The notes below the pieces were generated by a model. The model did no database searches, had not been told where the DNA came from, and worked only from the letters and a program-made list of their open reading frames with translations. This document shows positions 7,935 to 15,682 of a DNA stretch of 64,000 bases, one piece after another. Every line of letters begins with the position of its first letter. Position 1 is the first letter of the stretch. A program made the position numbers and the translations under genes. The stretch is taken from the NCBI RefSeq assembly GCF_001456025.1, contig NZ_LMTZ01000149.1, positions 1 through 64,000 of the forward strand, written 5' to 3'. Source of the DNA: Mastigocoleus testarum BC008. GTDB taxonomy: Bacteria > Cyanobacteriota > Cyanobacteriia > Cyanobacteriales > Nostocaceae.

Positions 7935-9080
7935 ATGAAATATGTTGATGAATTTCGCGACAATTATAAATGTGAAGCCTTATTGTGGCAAATAGGAAAA
8001 CTATCTCACATGATAGGTAGACCCCTAAAAATTATGGAAGTCTGTGGGGGTCACACTCATTCGATTTTTAAATATGGAATTGAGGAGATTTTACCAAATA
8101 CAATTGAATTAATTCACGGTCCTGGTTGTCCGGTATGTGTAATGCCGAAAGGTAGATTAGATGATGTTATTTCTATTGCTGAAAATTCTAATGTTATCTT
8201 AACAACTTTTGGCGATGCCATGCGAGTGCCTGGTTCTAAAAATAGTTTGCTACAAGCGAGAGCGAAGGGTGCAGATATTCGTATGGTTTACTCACCCTTA
8301 GATTGTCTGCAAATTGCTAAAGATAATCCCGATAAAGAAGTAGTATTTTTCTGCATTGGTTTTGAAACTACTGCTCCTAGTACTGCTTTAACTATTTTGC
8401 AAGCAGCAGCGGAACATATTCCAAATTTTAGTATGTTTTGCAATCACGTACTTGTGATTCCTGCTCTAAAAGCATTACTAAATAACCCTGACTTACAGCT
8501 CGATGGTTTTATTGGACCCGGTCATGTGAGTATGGTTATAGGAACTCAACCGTATGAATTTATTCCCCAGAAATATCACAAGCCAGTTGTAGTTTCCGGT
8601 TTTGAACCTGTAGATATTCTCCAGTCAATTTGGATGTTGTTGTGGCAATTTTTAGAAAAACGTTGTGAGGTTGAAAACCAATATAACCGTCTAGTAACAG
8701 AAACTGGAAATCATCAAGCTTTAGAAGCAATTAATCGAGTATTTGAAGTTCGAGAAACTTTTGAATGGCGAGGTTTAGGTGAAATACCTCATTCTGGGTT
8801 AAAAATTCGTTCCGAATACGATCAATTCGACGCCGAACAAAAATTTACTATTCCCTATTTTACAGTTGCTGACCATAAAGCTTGTCAATGTGGGGAAATC
8901 CTTAAGGGAGTATTAAAACCTTGGGAGTGTAAAGTTTTTGGAACTGCTTGCACTCCAGAAAACCCAATTGGTGCTTGTATGGTTTCTTCCGAAGGTGCTT
9001 GTGCAGCTTATTACAAATATGGGCGATTATCTCAAATTCGTAATGCTGATCGCTCCATTCCGGAAAAATTAATCAAATAA
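7935..9080 (+). CDS. hypD: Hydrogenase maturation Fe-S protein HypD
   Basis: HypD (381 residues) is the [4Fe-4S] protein that, with HypC, assembles the Fe(CN)2CO unit. Diagnostic motifs are present: CGGHTH (about residues 36-41), GPGCPVCVMP (about 64-73), FCIGFETTAP (about 138), GFIGPGHVS and the C-terminal cysteine cluster (ACQCG, CKVFGTACTPENPIGACMVSSEGAC). The length is normal. The ATG at 7935 is preceded directly by the CTGACTT array and the spacer CTAATAAAT, with no purine-rich ribosome-binding site, which is unusual for an essential maturation gene. The tautomerase-like gene follows after 76 nt. Confidence 0.97.
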   Translation: MKYVDEFRDNYKCEALLWQIGKLSHMIGRPLKIMEVCGGHTHSIFKYGIEEILPNTIELIHGPGCPVCVMPKGRLDDVISIAENSNVILTTFGDAMRVPGSKNSLLQARAKGADIRMVYSPLDCLQIAKDNPDKEVVFFCIGFETTAPSTALTILQAAAEHIPNFSMFCNHVLVIPALKALLNNPDLQLDGFIGPGHVSMVIGTQPYEFIPQKYHKPVVVSGFEPVDILQSIWMLLWQFLEKRCEVENQYNRLVTETGNHQALEAINRVFEVRETFEWRGLGEIPHSGLKIRSEYDQFDAEQKFTIPYFTVADHKACQCGEILKGVLKPWECKVFGTACTPENPIGACMVSSEGACAAYYKYGRLSQIRNADRSIPEKLIK

Positions 9081-9156
9081 AATAAATTTAAGTTAAAAAA
9101 ATCGCTGAAAAATCTTCCTACTTATCTTAATAAGAACTATTATTTGAGGATTTATT

Positions 9157-9372
9157 ATGCCATTTGTTACAGTTCAAATTGCTAAAGGTCACTCCATTGA
9201 AAAGAAGCGAGAATTAGCAAAAGCAATTACTGACACTTTGGTTGCGACTATGGGTACAAAGCCTGAATGGGTAACCGTTCACATTGATGAGTTTGAACGA
9301 GATAATTGGGCTGTTGGCGGTACGCTCCACTCGGATAAACACAAAGGTAGACACCTTGAAAAAGGTGTTTAA
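9157..9372 (+). CDS. 4-oxalocrotonate tautomerase-like protein in the hyp operon
   Basis: A 71-residue protein of the tautomerase (4-OT/DmpI) family. Met is followed by Pro (MPFVTVQIAKGHS), so removal of Met would expose the catalytic N-terminal proline; WVTVHIDEFERDNWAVGG matches the family core. It starts with ATG 9157 and GAGGA 6 nt upstream. A gene of this type (Asr0697) lies between hypD and hypE in Nostoc PCC 7120 too, so the location is conserved, but no substrate is known and its link with hydrogenase is untested as far as I know. Confidence 0.88.
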   Translation: MPFVTVQIAKGHSIEKKRELAKAITDTLVATMGTKPEWVTVHIDEFERDNWAVGGTLHSDKHKGRHLEKGV

Positions 9373-9480
9373 TTGGAAAAGGTGTTTAGAACTAATCAAA
9401 ATATTAACTGTAAAATATTTTAAATTTGAGGTGCATTAGTTTTTAAATTAATGTACCTTGAAAACCTAAAATTATAGCAA

Positions 9481-9964
9481 ATGCAATTACGGGCTGCTAA
9501 CTTAAAAGATATTGAATTTATTCTTAAGCAAGAAAACCGAGATGAATTCATTAACTTTGTTTTTTAATGGACCAAGGAAGAATATACACGAAACTTAAAT
9601 CATCCTGACAAGCAATATTTCATCATTGAAAATAGTTCTGCCGAAACAAAAGGTTATGCTATTATATCTGGTTTAACATCTTCTAATAGTTTTATTGAAT
9701 TAACTCGAATTATTATTACTGAGCCAGGAAAAGGATATGGGAAAAAAGCATTAATACTCATACTAAAAAAATATTTGAAGAGCACAAAGCCCATAGCTTA
9801 TATTTGGACATAATTGAAACAACCAGCGTGCTATAAATATTTATCAATCTCTTGGTTTTAAGGAAGAAGGAATATTACGGGAATCTGTAAAGTGAGAGAA
9901 TTAATATGATTCATTAGTACTGTTCTCAATGCTAGGAAATGAATATTTTCTAATTTACAAATGA
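9481..9964 (+). pseudogene. Decayed GNAT N-acetyltransferase gene within the hyp operon
   Basis: The frame opens with ATG 9481 (MQLRAANLKDIEFILKQ) and continues as a GNAT domain despite a TAA at 9565-9567. Acetyl-CoA-loop-like sequence (EPGKGYGKKAL) reads to about 9765, where a 1-nt loss in an A-run shifts the frame; HKAHSLYLDIIET then reads in the new frame until a second 1-nt loss near 9820, after which NQRAINIYQSLGFKEEGILRE restores the family C-terminal motif. Two more in-frame stops follow (9893-9895, 9902-9904) before YDSLVLFSMLGNE and a final TGA at 9962-9964. The gene is clearly dead. It was probably a RimJ-like acetyltransferase. It sits between the tautomerase gene and hypE. Confidence 0.85.
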
Positions 9965-10068
9965 TTAAAATAAGTCATAAGTTGTAAGCGGTCAAAATCA
10001 AAGTCATTAAAAAAACAAATTAATCCTATTAAGTAGTTTTACTCTGTATTTAAGAACAGGAAATTAAT

Positions 10069-11172
10069 ATGAAAATAACTTCACATAATGCATCACATAA
10101 TTCGTTATTTCAAAATATAGAAAGAGTCCGCCGTCGCCGAGGTAAAGTACGCGAGCGTAACATCACCCTCGCACATGGTAGTGGTGGGAAAGCCATGCAA
10201 GATTTAATTGATGATATTTTTGTTGATACTTTTGATAATCCGATTCTTTCCCAGTTAGAAGACCAAGCAAGTTTTAATATCGCAAGTTTAATGGAACATG
10301 GGGATAAACTGGCTCTTACCACTGATTCCTATGTTGTAGATCCTTTATTTTTTCCTGGCTCTGATATTGGGGAGTTAGCTATTAATGGAACTGTTAACGA
10401 TTTAGCTGTTAGTGGTGCTAAACCCTTATATCTTACTTGCAGCGTTATTTTAGAAGAAGGATTTTCTGTAGAAACTTTACGACGTGTCGCCACAAGTATG
10501 AAAAGTGCGGCAAAAAAAGCAGGCGTTCAAATAGTTACTGGTGATACTAAAGTTGTCCACCGTGGTGCGGCAGATAAACTATTTATCAATACCACCGGAA
10601 TCGGCATAATTCGCCCTGATGTTTGTATCTCTGCCAACAATATTCAACCTGGAGATGCGGTAATTATTAATGGTGAACTAGGGAATCATGGTGCTGCTAT
10701 TTTAATTGCCCGTGGGGAGTTAGCTCTAGAAACTGATATTGAAAGTGACTGTCAACCACTACATGATTTAGTCAAAACAATCCTTGATATTTGTCCTGAA
10801 GTTCGTGCAATGCGGGATGCTACTCGGGGTGGTTTAGCAACGGTTGTAAACGAATTTGCTCTGAGTTCTAATGTGGGAATTCGCTTAAAGGAAGAATGTA
10901 TTCCCGTATGTGAAGAAGTCAAAGGTGTTTGCGAAATTCTTGGTTTAGACCCCTTATATCTTGCAAATGAAGGTAAATTAGTAGTCGTCGTCGGATCTAA
11001 AAATGCCGAAACTGTTTTAGCTGCAATGCACTCCCACCCCTTCGGGAAAAATGCTCGGATTATTGGCGAAGTCATTTCCTCACCGACCGGTGTAGTCCTA
11101 TTAAAAACTAGTTTCGGTAGCGATCGCATACTGGATATGCTTGTTGGCGAGCAACTACCGAGAATTTGTTAA
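10069..11172 (+). CDS. hypE: Hydrogenase maturation carbamoyl dehydratase HypE
   Basis: HypE (367 residues) belongs to the AIR synthase/PurM-like family and dehydrates the S-carbamoyl group received from HypF to thiocyanate, giving CN to iron. Seen: LAHGSGGKAMQDLI near residue 35, TTDSYVVDPLFFPG, ATRGGLATVVNE, and the family C-terminus LPRIC whose last Cys is the carbamoyl carrier. The N-terminal 30 residues before the core (basic, RVRRRRGKVRER) are a little longer than in many homologues. The ATG follows ACAGGA at 7 nt. The stop TAA is the first part of a TTAATTG repeat array. Confidence 0.97.
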   Translation: MKITSHNASHNSLFQNIERVRRRRGKVRERNITLAHGSGGKAMQDLIDDIFVDTFDNPILSQLEDQASFNIASLMEHGDKLALTTDSYVVDPLFFPGSDIGELAINGTVNDLAVSGAKPLYLTCSVILEEGFSVETLRRVATSMKSAAKKAGVQIVTGDTKVVHRGAADKLFINTTGIGIIRPDVCISANNIQPGDAVIINGELGNHGAAILIARGELALETDIESDCQPLHDLVKTILDICPEVRAMRDATRGGLATVVNEFALSSNVGIRLKEECIPVCEEVKGVCEILGLDPLYLANEGKLVVVVGSKNAETVLAAMHSHPFGKNARIIGEVISSPTGVVLLKTSFGSDRILDMLVGEQLPRIC

Positions 11173-11348
11173 TTGTTAATTGTTAATTGTTAATTGTTAA
11201 TTGTTAATAGGTAATTGGTAATGGGTAATGAGTAATGAGAATTACTTAATAATTACCAGTCACCAATCTCCAATCCTTGGTCCCTAATACCCATATGCCG
11301 CAAGGCGGCGGGCGGGCTATCCCCAGTCGCTAATCGCTAATCCCTAAT
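11170..11348. repeat. Short tandem repeats and palindromic repeat between hypE and hypA
   Basis: A TTAATTG heptamer array begins at the hypE stop codon (about 11170-11208) and changes into GGTAATT/GAGTAAT units (to about 11240). After a short spacer come CTAATCC-type units and a GC-rich palindromic element, ATATGCCGCAAGGCGG through CTATCCCCA (11293-11325), which recurs at 19082-19115. The CTAATCG/CTAATCC units end right at the hypA start codon. Confidence 0.85.
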
Positions 11349-11349
11349 A

Positions 11350-11691
11350 ATGCACGAACTTGGAATCACTAAAAACATTGTGGCTATTGTCACAGAACAC
11401 GCTCAAGGAAAGAAAGTAAATCGCGTGTTATTAGAAATTGGTCAACTTTCAGCAATTATGCCTGAATCTGTACGATTTTGCTTTGATGTGGTGTCTCAAG
11501 GTACTGTTTTAGCCTCAGCTAAACTGGAGATTTTAGAAACTCCCGGTGTAGGACACTGTTGTGAATGTGGAGCGGAATTTACTTTAGAGCAATATGTTTT
11601 TAGATGTAATTGTGGAAGCTCAAAAATAGACGTAGTTGCCGGTGAAGAATTAAAAATTAAAGAAATAGAAGTGGAGGAAATATGTGTGTAA
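11350..11691 (+). CDS. hypA: Hydrogenase nickel-insertion protein HypA
   Basis: HypA (113 residues, full length) delivers nickel to the hydrogenase large subunit with HypB. The N-terminal MHELGIT gives the Ni-binding His2, and the zinc site is CCECGAEF ... FRCNCGSSKIDV (about residues 73-97), the usual two-CxxC-like arrangement with one slightly altered pair (CNC). As with hypD, no purine-rich ribosome-binding site precedes the ATG; the upstream sequence is repeat (CTAATCCCTAATA). It overlaps hypB by 10 nt. Confidence 0.96.
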   Translation: MHELGITKNIVAIVTEHAQGKKVNRVLLEIGQLSAIMPESVRFCFDVVSQGTVLASAKLEILETPGVGHCCECGAEFTLEQYVFRCNCGSSKIDVVAGEELKIKEIEVEEICV

Positions 11692-12518
11692 CTTGTGGCT
11701 GTTCTGATAATGGAAATACAAAAATAACCGATCTCCACAAAGGTGAAGTAGAGACAATTCATTCTCATACTTTAAGTGATGGTACAGTCATTACCCATTC
11801 TCACAGCCACGAGTACCATGCCAAACCAGCTTCAGAAATTCATGCTCAGCAGCATGGTACAACTATATCTTTAGAAAAAAATATTCTGGCTAAGAATAAT
11901 TCAATTGCAGCCCAAAATCGCAGATGGCTCAATCACAGAGGTATCCTAGCATTAAACTTAATGAGTTCTCCTGGTGCGGGGAAAACTACCCTTTTAACTC
12001 GTACTATTAATGATTTAAAACAACATTTGAGTATTAGTGTGATTGAAGGGGATCAAGAAACCTTCAATGATGCAAAAAAAATTCAAGAAACTGGTTGTCC
12101 TGTAATACAAGTCAATACGGGAACAGGTTGCCATCTAGATGCGACAATGATACAGAAGGGTTTGCAAAAACTCCAACCGCCCAATAATTCCTTAGTGGCG
12201 ATCGAAAATGTAGGAAATTTAGTTTGTCCTGCTTTATTTGATTTAGGAGAGAACTTCAAAGTTACCATACTTTCTGTAACTGAAGGAGAAGACAAACCAA
12301 TCAAATATCCCCATATTTTTCGTAGCAGCCAAGTTATGATTGTTACGAAAATTGACTTAATCCCATATCTACAATTTAACCTGGAAAGTTGTATAGAATA
12401 CGCACGTCAAATCAACCCACAAATTAAAATATTTCAGTTGTCAGCATATACTGGCAATGGTTTAGAAAGTTGGTATAATTGGATTGTTAAAAATGCTACT
12501 AATAAACGTTCAGCTTAA
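11682..12518 (+). CDS. hypB: Hydrogenase nickel-incorporation GTPase HypB
   Basis: HypB (278 residues) is a SIMIBI-class GTPase that loads nickel. The N-terminus carries the CxxCGC high-affinity metal motif (MCVTCGCS), and residues 25-50 are histidine-rich (HSHTLSDG, HSHSHEYH), a nickel store found in many HypBs. The G domain has the P-loop MSSPGAGKTTLL (about residue 94), the metal-linked CP pair in LVCPALFDLGE (about 180) and TKIDL (about 224) as G4. The ATG follows GGAGG at 5 nt and overlaps hypA, so translation is coupled. It ends the hyp run; a hairpin follows at 12552-12572. Confidence 0.97.
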   Translation: MCVTCGCSDNGNTKITDLHKGEVETIHSHTLSDGTVITHSHSHEYHAKPASEIHAQQHGTTISLEKNILAKNNSIAAQNRRWLNHRGILALNLMSSPGAGKTTLLTRTINDLKQHLSISVIEGDQETFNDAKKIQETGCPVIQVNTGTGCHLDATMIQKGLQKLQPPNNSLVAIENVGNLVCPALFDLGENFKVTILSVTEGEDKPIKYPHIFRSSQVMIVTKIDLIPYLQFNLESCIEYARQINPQIKIFQLSAYTGNGLESWYNWIVKNATNKRSA

Positions 12519-12551
12519 AACTTAAAAAATTGAAAACTTGAAAAATTGAAA

Positions 12552-12572
12552 ACTTGAATTTTTAATTCAAGT
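12552..12572 (+). terminator. Perfect hairpin after hypB
   Basis: ACTTGAATT (12552-12560) and AATTCAAGT (12564-12572) form a 9-bp perfect stem around TTT. The stem is AT-rich and the downstream sequence (CAAATTATATG) is not a strong T-tract, so it may be a weak terminator or an mRNA-end stabiliser. It is preceded by two copies of AATTGAAAACTTG. Confidence 0.4.
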
Positions 12573-12973
12573 CAAATTATATGTAAATGCGATTGGAATT
12601 TAATTAATGATTTCATCGCAAATTATTTTTGCTCTGTAATATATTTCAATTCAATCTCAATTTAATTGCTACATACTAGGAGGCAAATACATATGCTGTA
12701 AAGCATTACATTTACCTATCCTTCAGTTTGGTGTGTTGCATCTAAAGATTAGGCGACAGCTTAAATAGTTTTAAATCAGAGTTTTAAGTTAGATTTCTTG
12801 ACACTTAAGATTTCTATAAACGATTCCCTATTATTTATCAATAATTTCTTAATTACTCCTTATTCTCTTCTTTATCGCCTAACAGCGAAATCTTATTACG
12901 AGAATAATATAATTGCATGTGTTTGCAACGGTTGAGTTTGGTTCTTATTTGCTAACATTTTTTAGCTATAAAC
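12573..12973. other. Gene-free gap between hypB and the deacetylase gene
   Basis: About 400 nt of AT-rich sequence with scattered stops on both strands. I see no RNA gene, conserved motif or clear promoter; the promoter of the deacetylase gene is presumably in the last 150 nt. Confidence 0.5.
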
Positions 12974-14809
12974 ATGGTGCCTAAAAATAATAAATCTTCC
13001 CGACCAAATAAACGTTACAGATACGTTGCTTTCTTCGGTCTTGCATTGGTAGTTCCAGGTTTAGTTCTTCCTTTAAGTTTATTTATTAGTCGAATTGGTA
13101 ATTTTTCTTTATCATTAAATGAATTAGAAGTACCTAAGACTTTAAACGTTAATAATTATATTAAAAAGCCACTTGCATTAGAGCAATTTTGCGATAAATA
13201 CGAAACTGTCGGGAGGAATTTTGAGCCCGATAACGATAAAACATCAGTTGCAGCAGAAATAACCTTCAAAAGTACTGATTACCCCGATACTTTGACTTTG
13301 ACAGCTGCACCTTTCCCAAATATCCATGAGCGAGCGCAAAAAGCTAAAGTTCCGGTAGTCATGTATCATGACATCCTACCGAAGAAGGAAGTATTTTTTG
13401 ACGTTACCCCTAAAGAATTAGAAGCGGATTTTGAACTAATTAAATCAGAAGGGTTAACCCCCATTAGCTTACATCAACTAATTACTCATTTACGTACTGG
13501 AAATCCCTTACCAGAAAAACCGATTCTATTAACCTTTGATGATGGTTATGGGGGTCACTACGAGTATGTTTATCCTTTATTGCAAAAATATAACTATCCA
13601 GCTGTATTTTCTGTTTACACCAAAAATATGGGGATCGATACAGGTCGTTCCCATGTAACTTGGGAGCAATTAAAAATAATGTCAAAGTCTCCATTAGTTA
13701 CAATCTCCAGTCACAGTAAAACCCACCCTCAAGACTTGACAAAGATGTCTGATGAGGAACTCCAGGAAGAAATCGTAGAGTCTAAAAATATTCTGGAAAG
13801 GGAATTAGGGGAATCTATTGATTACTTTACTTATCCAGCCGGGAAGCACAATGATAGAGTAAAAGAGCTTGTTAAAGAAGCCAGGTATGTAGCTGCATTA
13901 GCAATGGATGACAATAAGGAAATATTTGCTGGTGAGTCTAAAGACTTATTTGCAATCGGTCGTTTTGGTCAGTCTAGTTTAGAGGAAATTGTTAAGCAAG
14001 CTTCAGGTGGTCCATCATTACCAAAGTGTGGTTTCGACTTCCAAGCAACAATCCACAAAGAAAAAGTTAGAATTGGTAGAACTCCCCTAATCTTAATTTC
14101 TGGCGGTAAACCTGAAACTATTCATGCTGATACTCGCTATCAGGTTCCAGACATTATCAAAAATACAGGTGCTGTTGCTGCAGTAGATGGTGGTTTCTTC
14201 TCTCTTAAATACCTCAACTCCAATGTGATGATTGGACCAGTTTTAAGCCAACGAGGTGAAGGTTTTATTCCTGGGAATCCTGGAGAAATTCCCAAATTAA
14301 CAGGTCGTCCTCTAGTTTTGATTAACAACAAAATGGCAAAATTTGTGTTTTTTAATTCCGAGAAACATAACACCTTGGAAGGGATACAATCGGAACTAAA
14401 TTCTGTTAATGATGCTTTTGTCGCTGCTGCTTGGTTAGTCAAAAACGGAGAACCTCAACCTAGAGAAACATTTGGTGACCTTTATGGTTTTGACGCAATA
14501 CGTTTCCGGGCTTTTTGGGGTATTAATCAAAATGGACAACCAACTATTGGAGTTAGTGCAAAACCAATTGATTCAGTAAGACTAGGAAAAGTATTAGCTG
14601 AAGCTGGTTTACAAGAAGCAGTGATGTTGGACTCTGGTGCAAGTACTTCCTTAGCTTATAAGGGTGAATCGCTGGTGGGATACAAACCCCGTCCAGTTCC
14701 TCATGTAGTTGCTTTATTTCCAGCTAATACTCCTATTGAGTCTTCAGAAACGGATGAAAATTTAAGTAAACAAGAAGATAATGGGAAACAAAAAGCAGGG
14801 AACAGGTAG
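12974..14809 (+). CDS. Polysaccharide deacetylase fused to a phosphodiester glycosidase domain
   Basis: A 611-residue envelope protein. Residues 15-38 form an N-terminal membrane anchor or signal (VAFFGLALVVPGLVLPLSLF). Residues about 125-330 are a NodB-type polysaccharide deacetylase: VVMYHDIL, TFDDGYGGHYEY with the Asp pair, and the zinc ligands in SSHSKTHP, plus YFTYPAGKHN. Residues about 375-595 resemble the phosphodiester glycosidase (NAGPA/DUF2233) fold: GAVAAVDGGFFS, MIGPVLSQ, VMLDSGASTSLAYKG and a terminal PRPVPHVVALFP. The former removes N-acetyl groups from cell-wall or exopolysaccharide; the latter cleaves GlcNAc-phosphodiester-type bonds, so the protein probably remodels a surface polymer outside the cytoplasm. 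The ATG has no strong ribosome-binding site. A terminator follows. Confidence 0.88.
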   Translation: MVPKNNKSSRPNKRYRYVAFFGLALVVPGLVLPLSLFISRIGNFSLSLNELEVPKTLNVNNYIKKPLALEQFCDKYETVGRNFEPDNDKTSVAAEITFKSTDYPDTLTLTAAPFPNIHERAQKAKVPVVMYHDILPKKEVFFDVTPKELEADFELIKSEGLTPISLHQLITHLRTGNPLPEKPILLTFDDGYGGHYEYVYPLLQKYNYPAVFSVYTKNMGIDTGRSHVTWEQLKIMSKSPLVTISSHSKTHPQDLTKMSDEELQEEIVESKNILERELGESIDYFTYPAGKHNDRVKELVKEARYVAALAMDDNKEIFAGESKDLFAIGRFGQSSLEEIVKQASGGPSLPKCGFDFQATIHKEKVRIGRTPLILISGGKPETIHADTRYQVPDIIKNTGAVAAVDGGFFSLKYLNSNVMIGPVLSQRGEGFIPGNPGEIPKLTGRPLVLINNKMAKFVFFNSEKHNTLEGIQSELNSVNDAFVAAAWLVKNGEPQPRETFGDLYGFDAIRFRAFWGINQNGQPTIGVSAKPIDSVRLGKVLAEAGLQEAVMLDSGASTSLAYKGESLVGYKPRPVPHVVALFPANTPIESSETDENLSKQEDNGKQKAGNR

Positions 14810-14858
14810 ACATCACCTTTTTCCTGGTCCCTAATAAATAAAAATATTGGGTTTAAGT

Positions 14859-14897
14859 CCCCCACAAGCGTTGATGGTAAATGTTGGTGGGGGTTTT
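14859..14897 (+). terminator. Rho-independent terminator of the deacetylase gene
   Basis: CCCCCAC (14859-14865) pairs with GTGGGGG (14887-14893), followed by TTTTC. The loop (about 21 nt) is long, but the GC-rich stem and T-run fit an intrinsic terminator. Confidence 0.7.
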
Positions 14898-15682
14898 CAA
14901 AGCCCCATCACACGCATTCACTGTTCCGTTTTTGTTTATTTATTTTGTTTATACAGCACTTTGCAAGTAAATGAGGTACATTTCCCCTGTTCCCTACATT
15001 ATAAAAAATATGTGTACTTCACTTAAATGAAATCAGTTGTATGTAAAAATCGTGGAACTTTTTAATTTAATTTTTAGTTAATATTTTACTAGTTCATTAA
15101 AAGCTCTACAATATCGGTTCTTACCTACGGTACGCTTACGCGTTCATCTTTGATGCGGCTAACACGAATGATTTAGGATTGCTATACAAGTAATATCAAT
15201 ATAAAAGCTAATTCTTATTTATGTTTTAATTGAAAAAAATTTGTGATTCCTTCTTTGTCTAATTTTTATTTAAATTCTTATACTACTTATAGTAAAATTA
15301 AATGTATTTACCTTTGTGCTTTTTTTGCTCAGTTTTAGTCTGTAACTAAGCCCGTCAGTACGACAAAGCAGTCAAAAATGTCACATAGTTTTAACATTAA
15401 CTTTTGATATTATTAAAACAATCAATTATTTTAATTCTTTATTGTCGTTTTATTACGTCCACACTTTTCAGAATCTATTTGATAGTTAATATTTGGGGAA
15501 ATTGTTTTAAATTTTACGATACTTAAATTAATACATCTTAATTGCAAGGTATTACATTTAACAACTTAATCCTAGCTAAATTGAATCAGTATAAAAAAAT
15601 GACAGAAGATTAGATTTTTTAGTCATCTGATGGATGTATATTGTTACTAAATGTTCCCTACCTTAAATTTTTAAATATCTGC
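14898..15682. other. Long gene-free gap
   Basis: About 785 nt with no frame worth calling. A short piece near 15125-15170 (CTACGGTACGCTTACGCG) resembles the dispersed GC-richer repeats of the window. The last 150 nt probably carry the promoter of the next gene, but no clear box stands out. Confidence 0.5.

Noticed and set aside
7652..7963. 103-codon reverse ORF rich in RSQE repeats
   Set aside because: It is the reverse reading of the CTGACTT/CTGACTC array between hypC and hypD and overlaps both genes.
10110..10322. Reverse ORFs within hypE and other known genes
   Set aside because: They are shadows of conserved genes in other frames.
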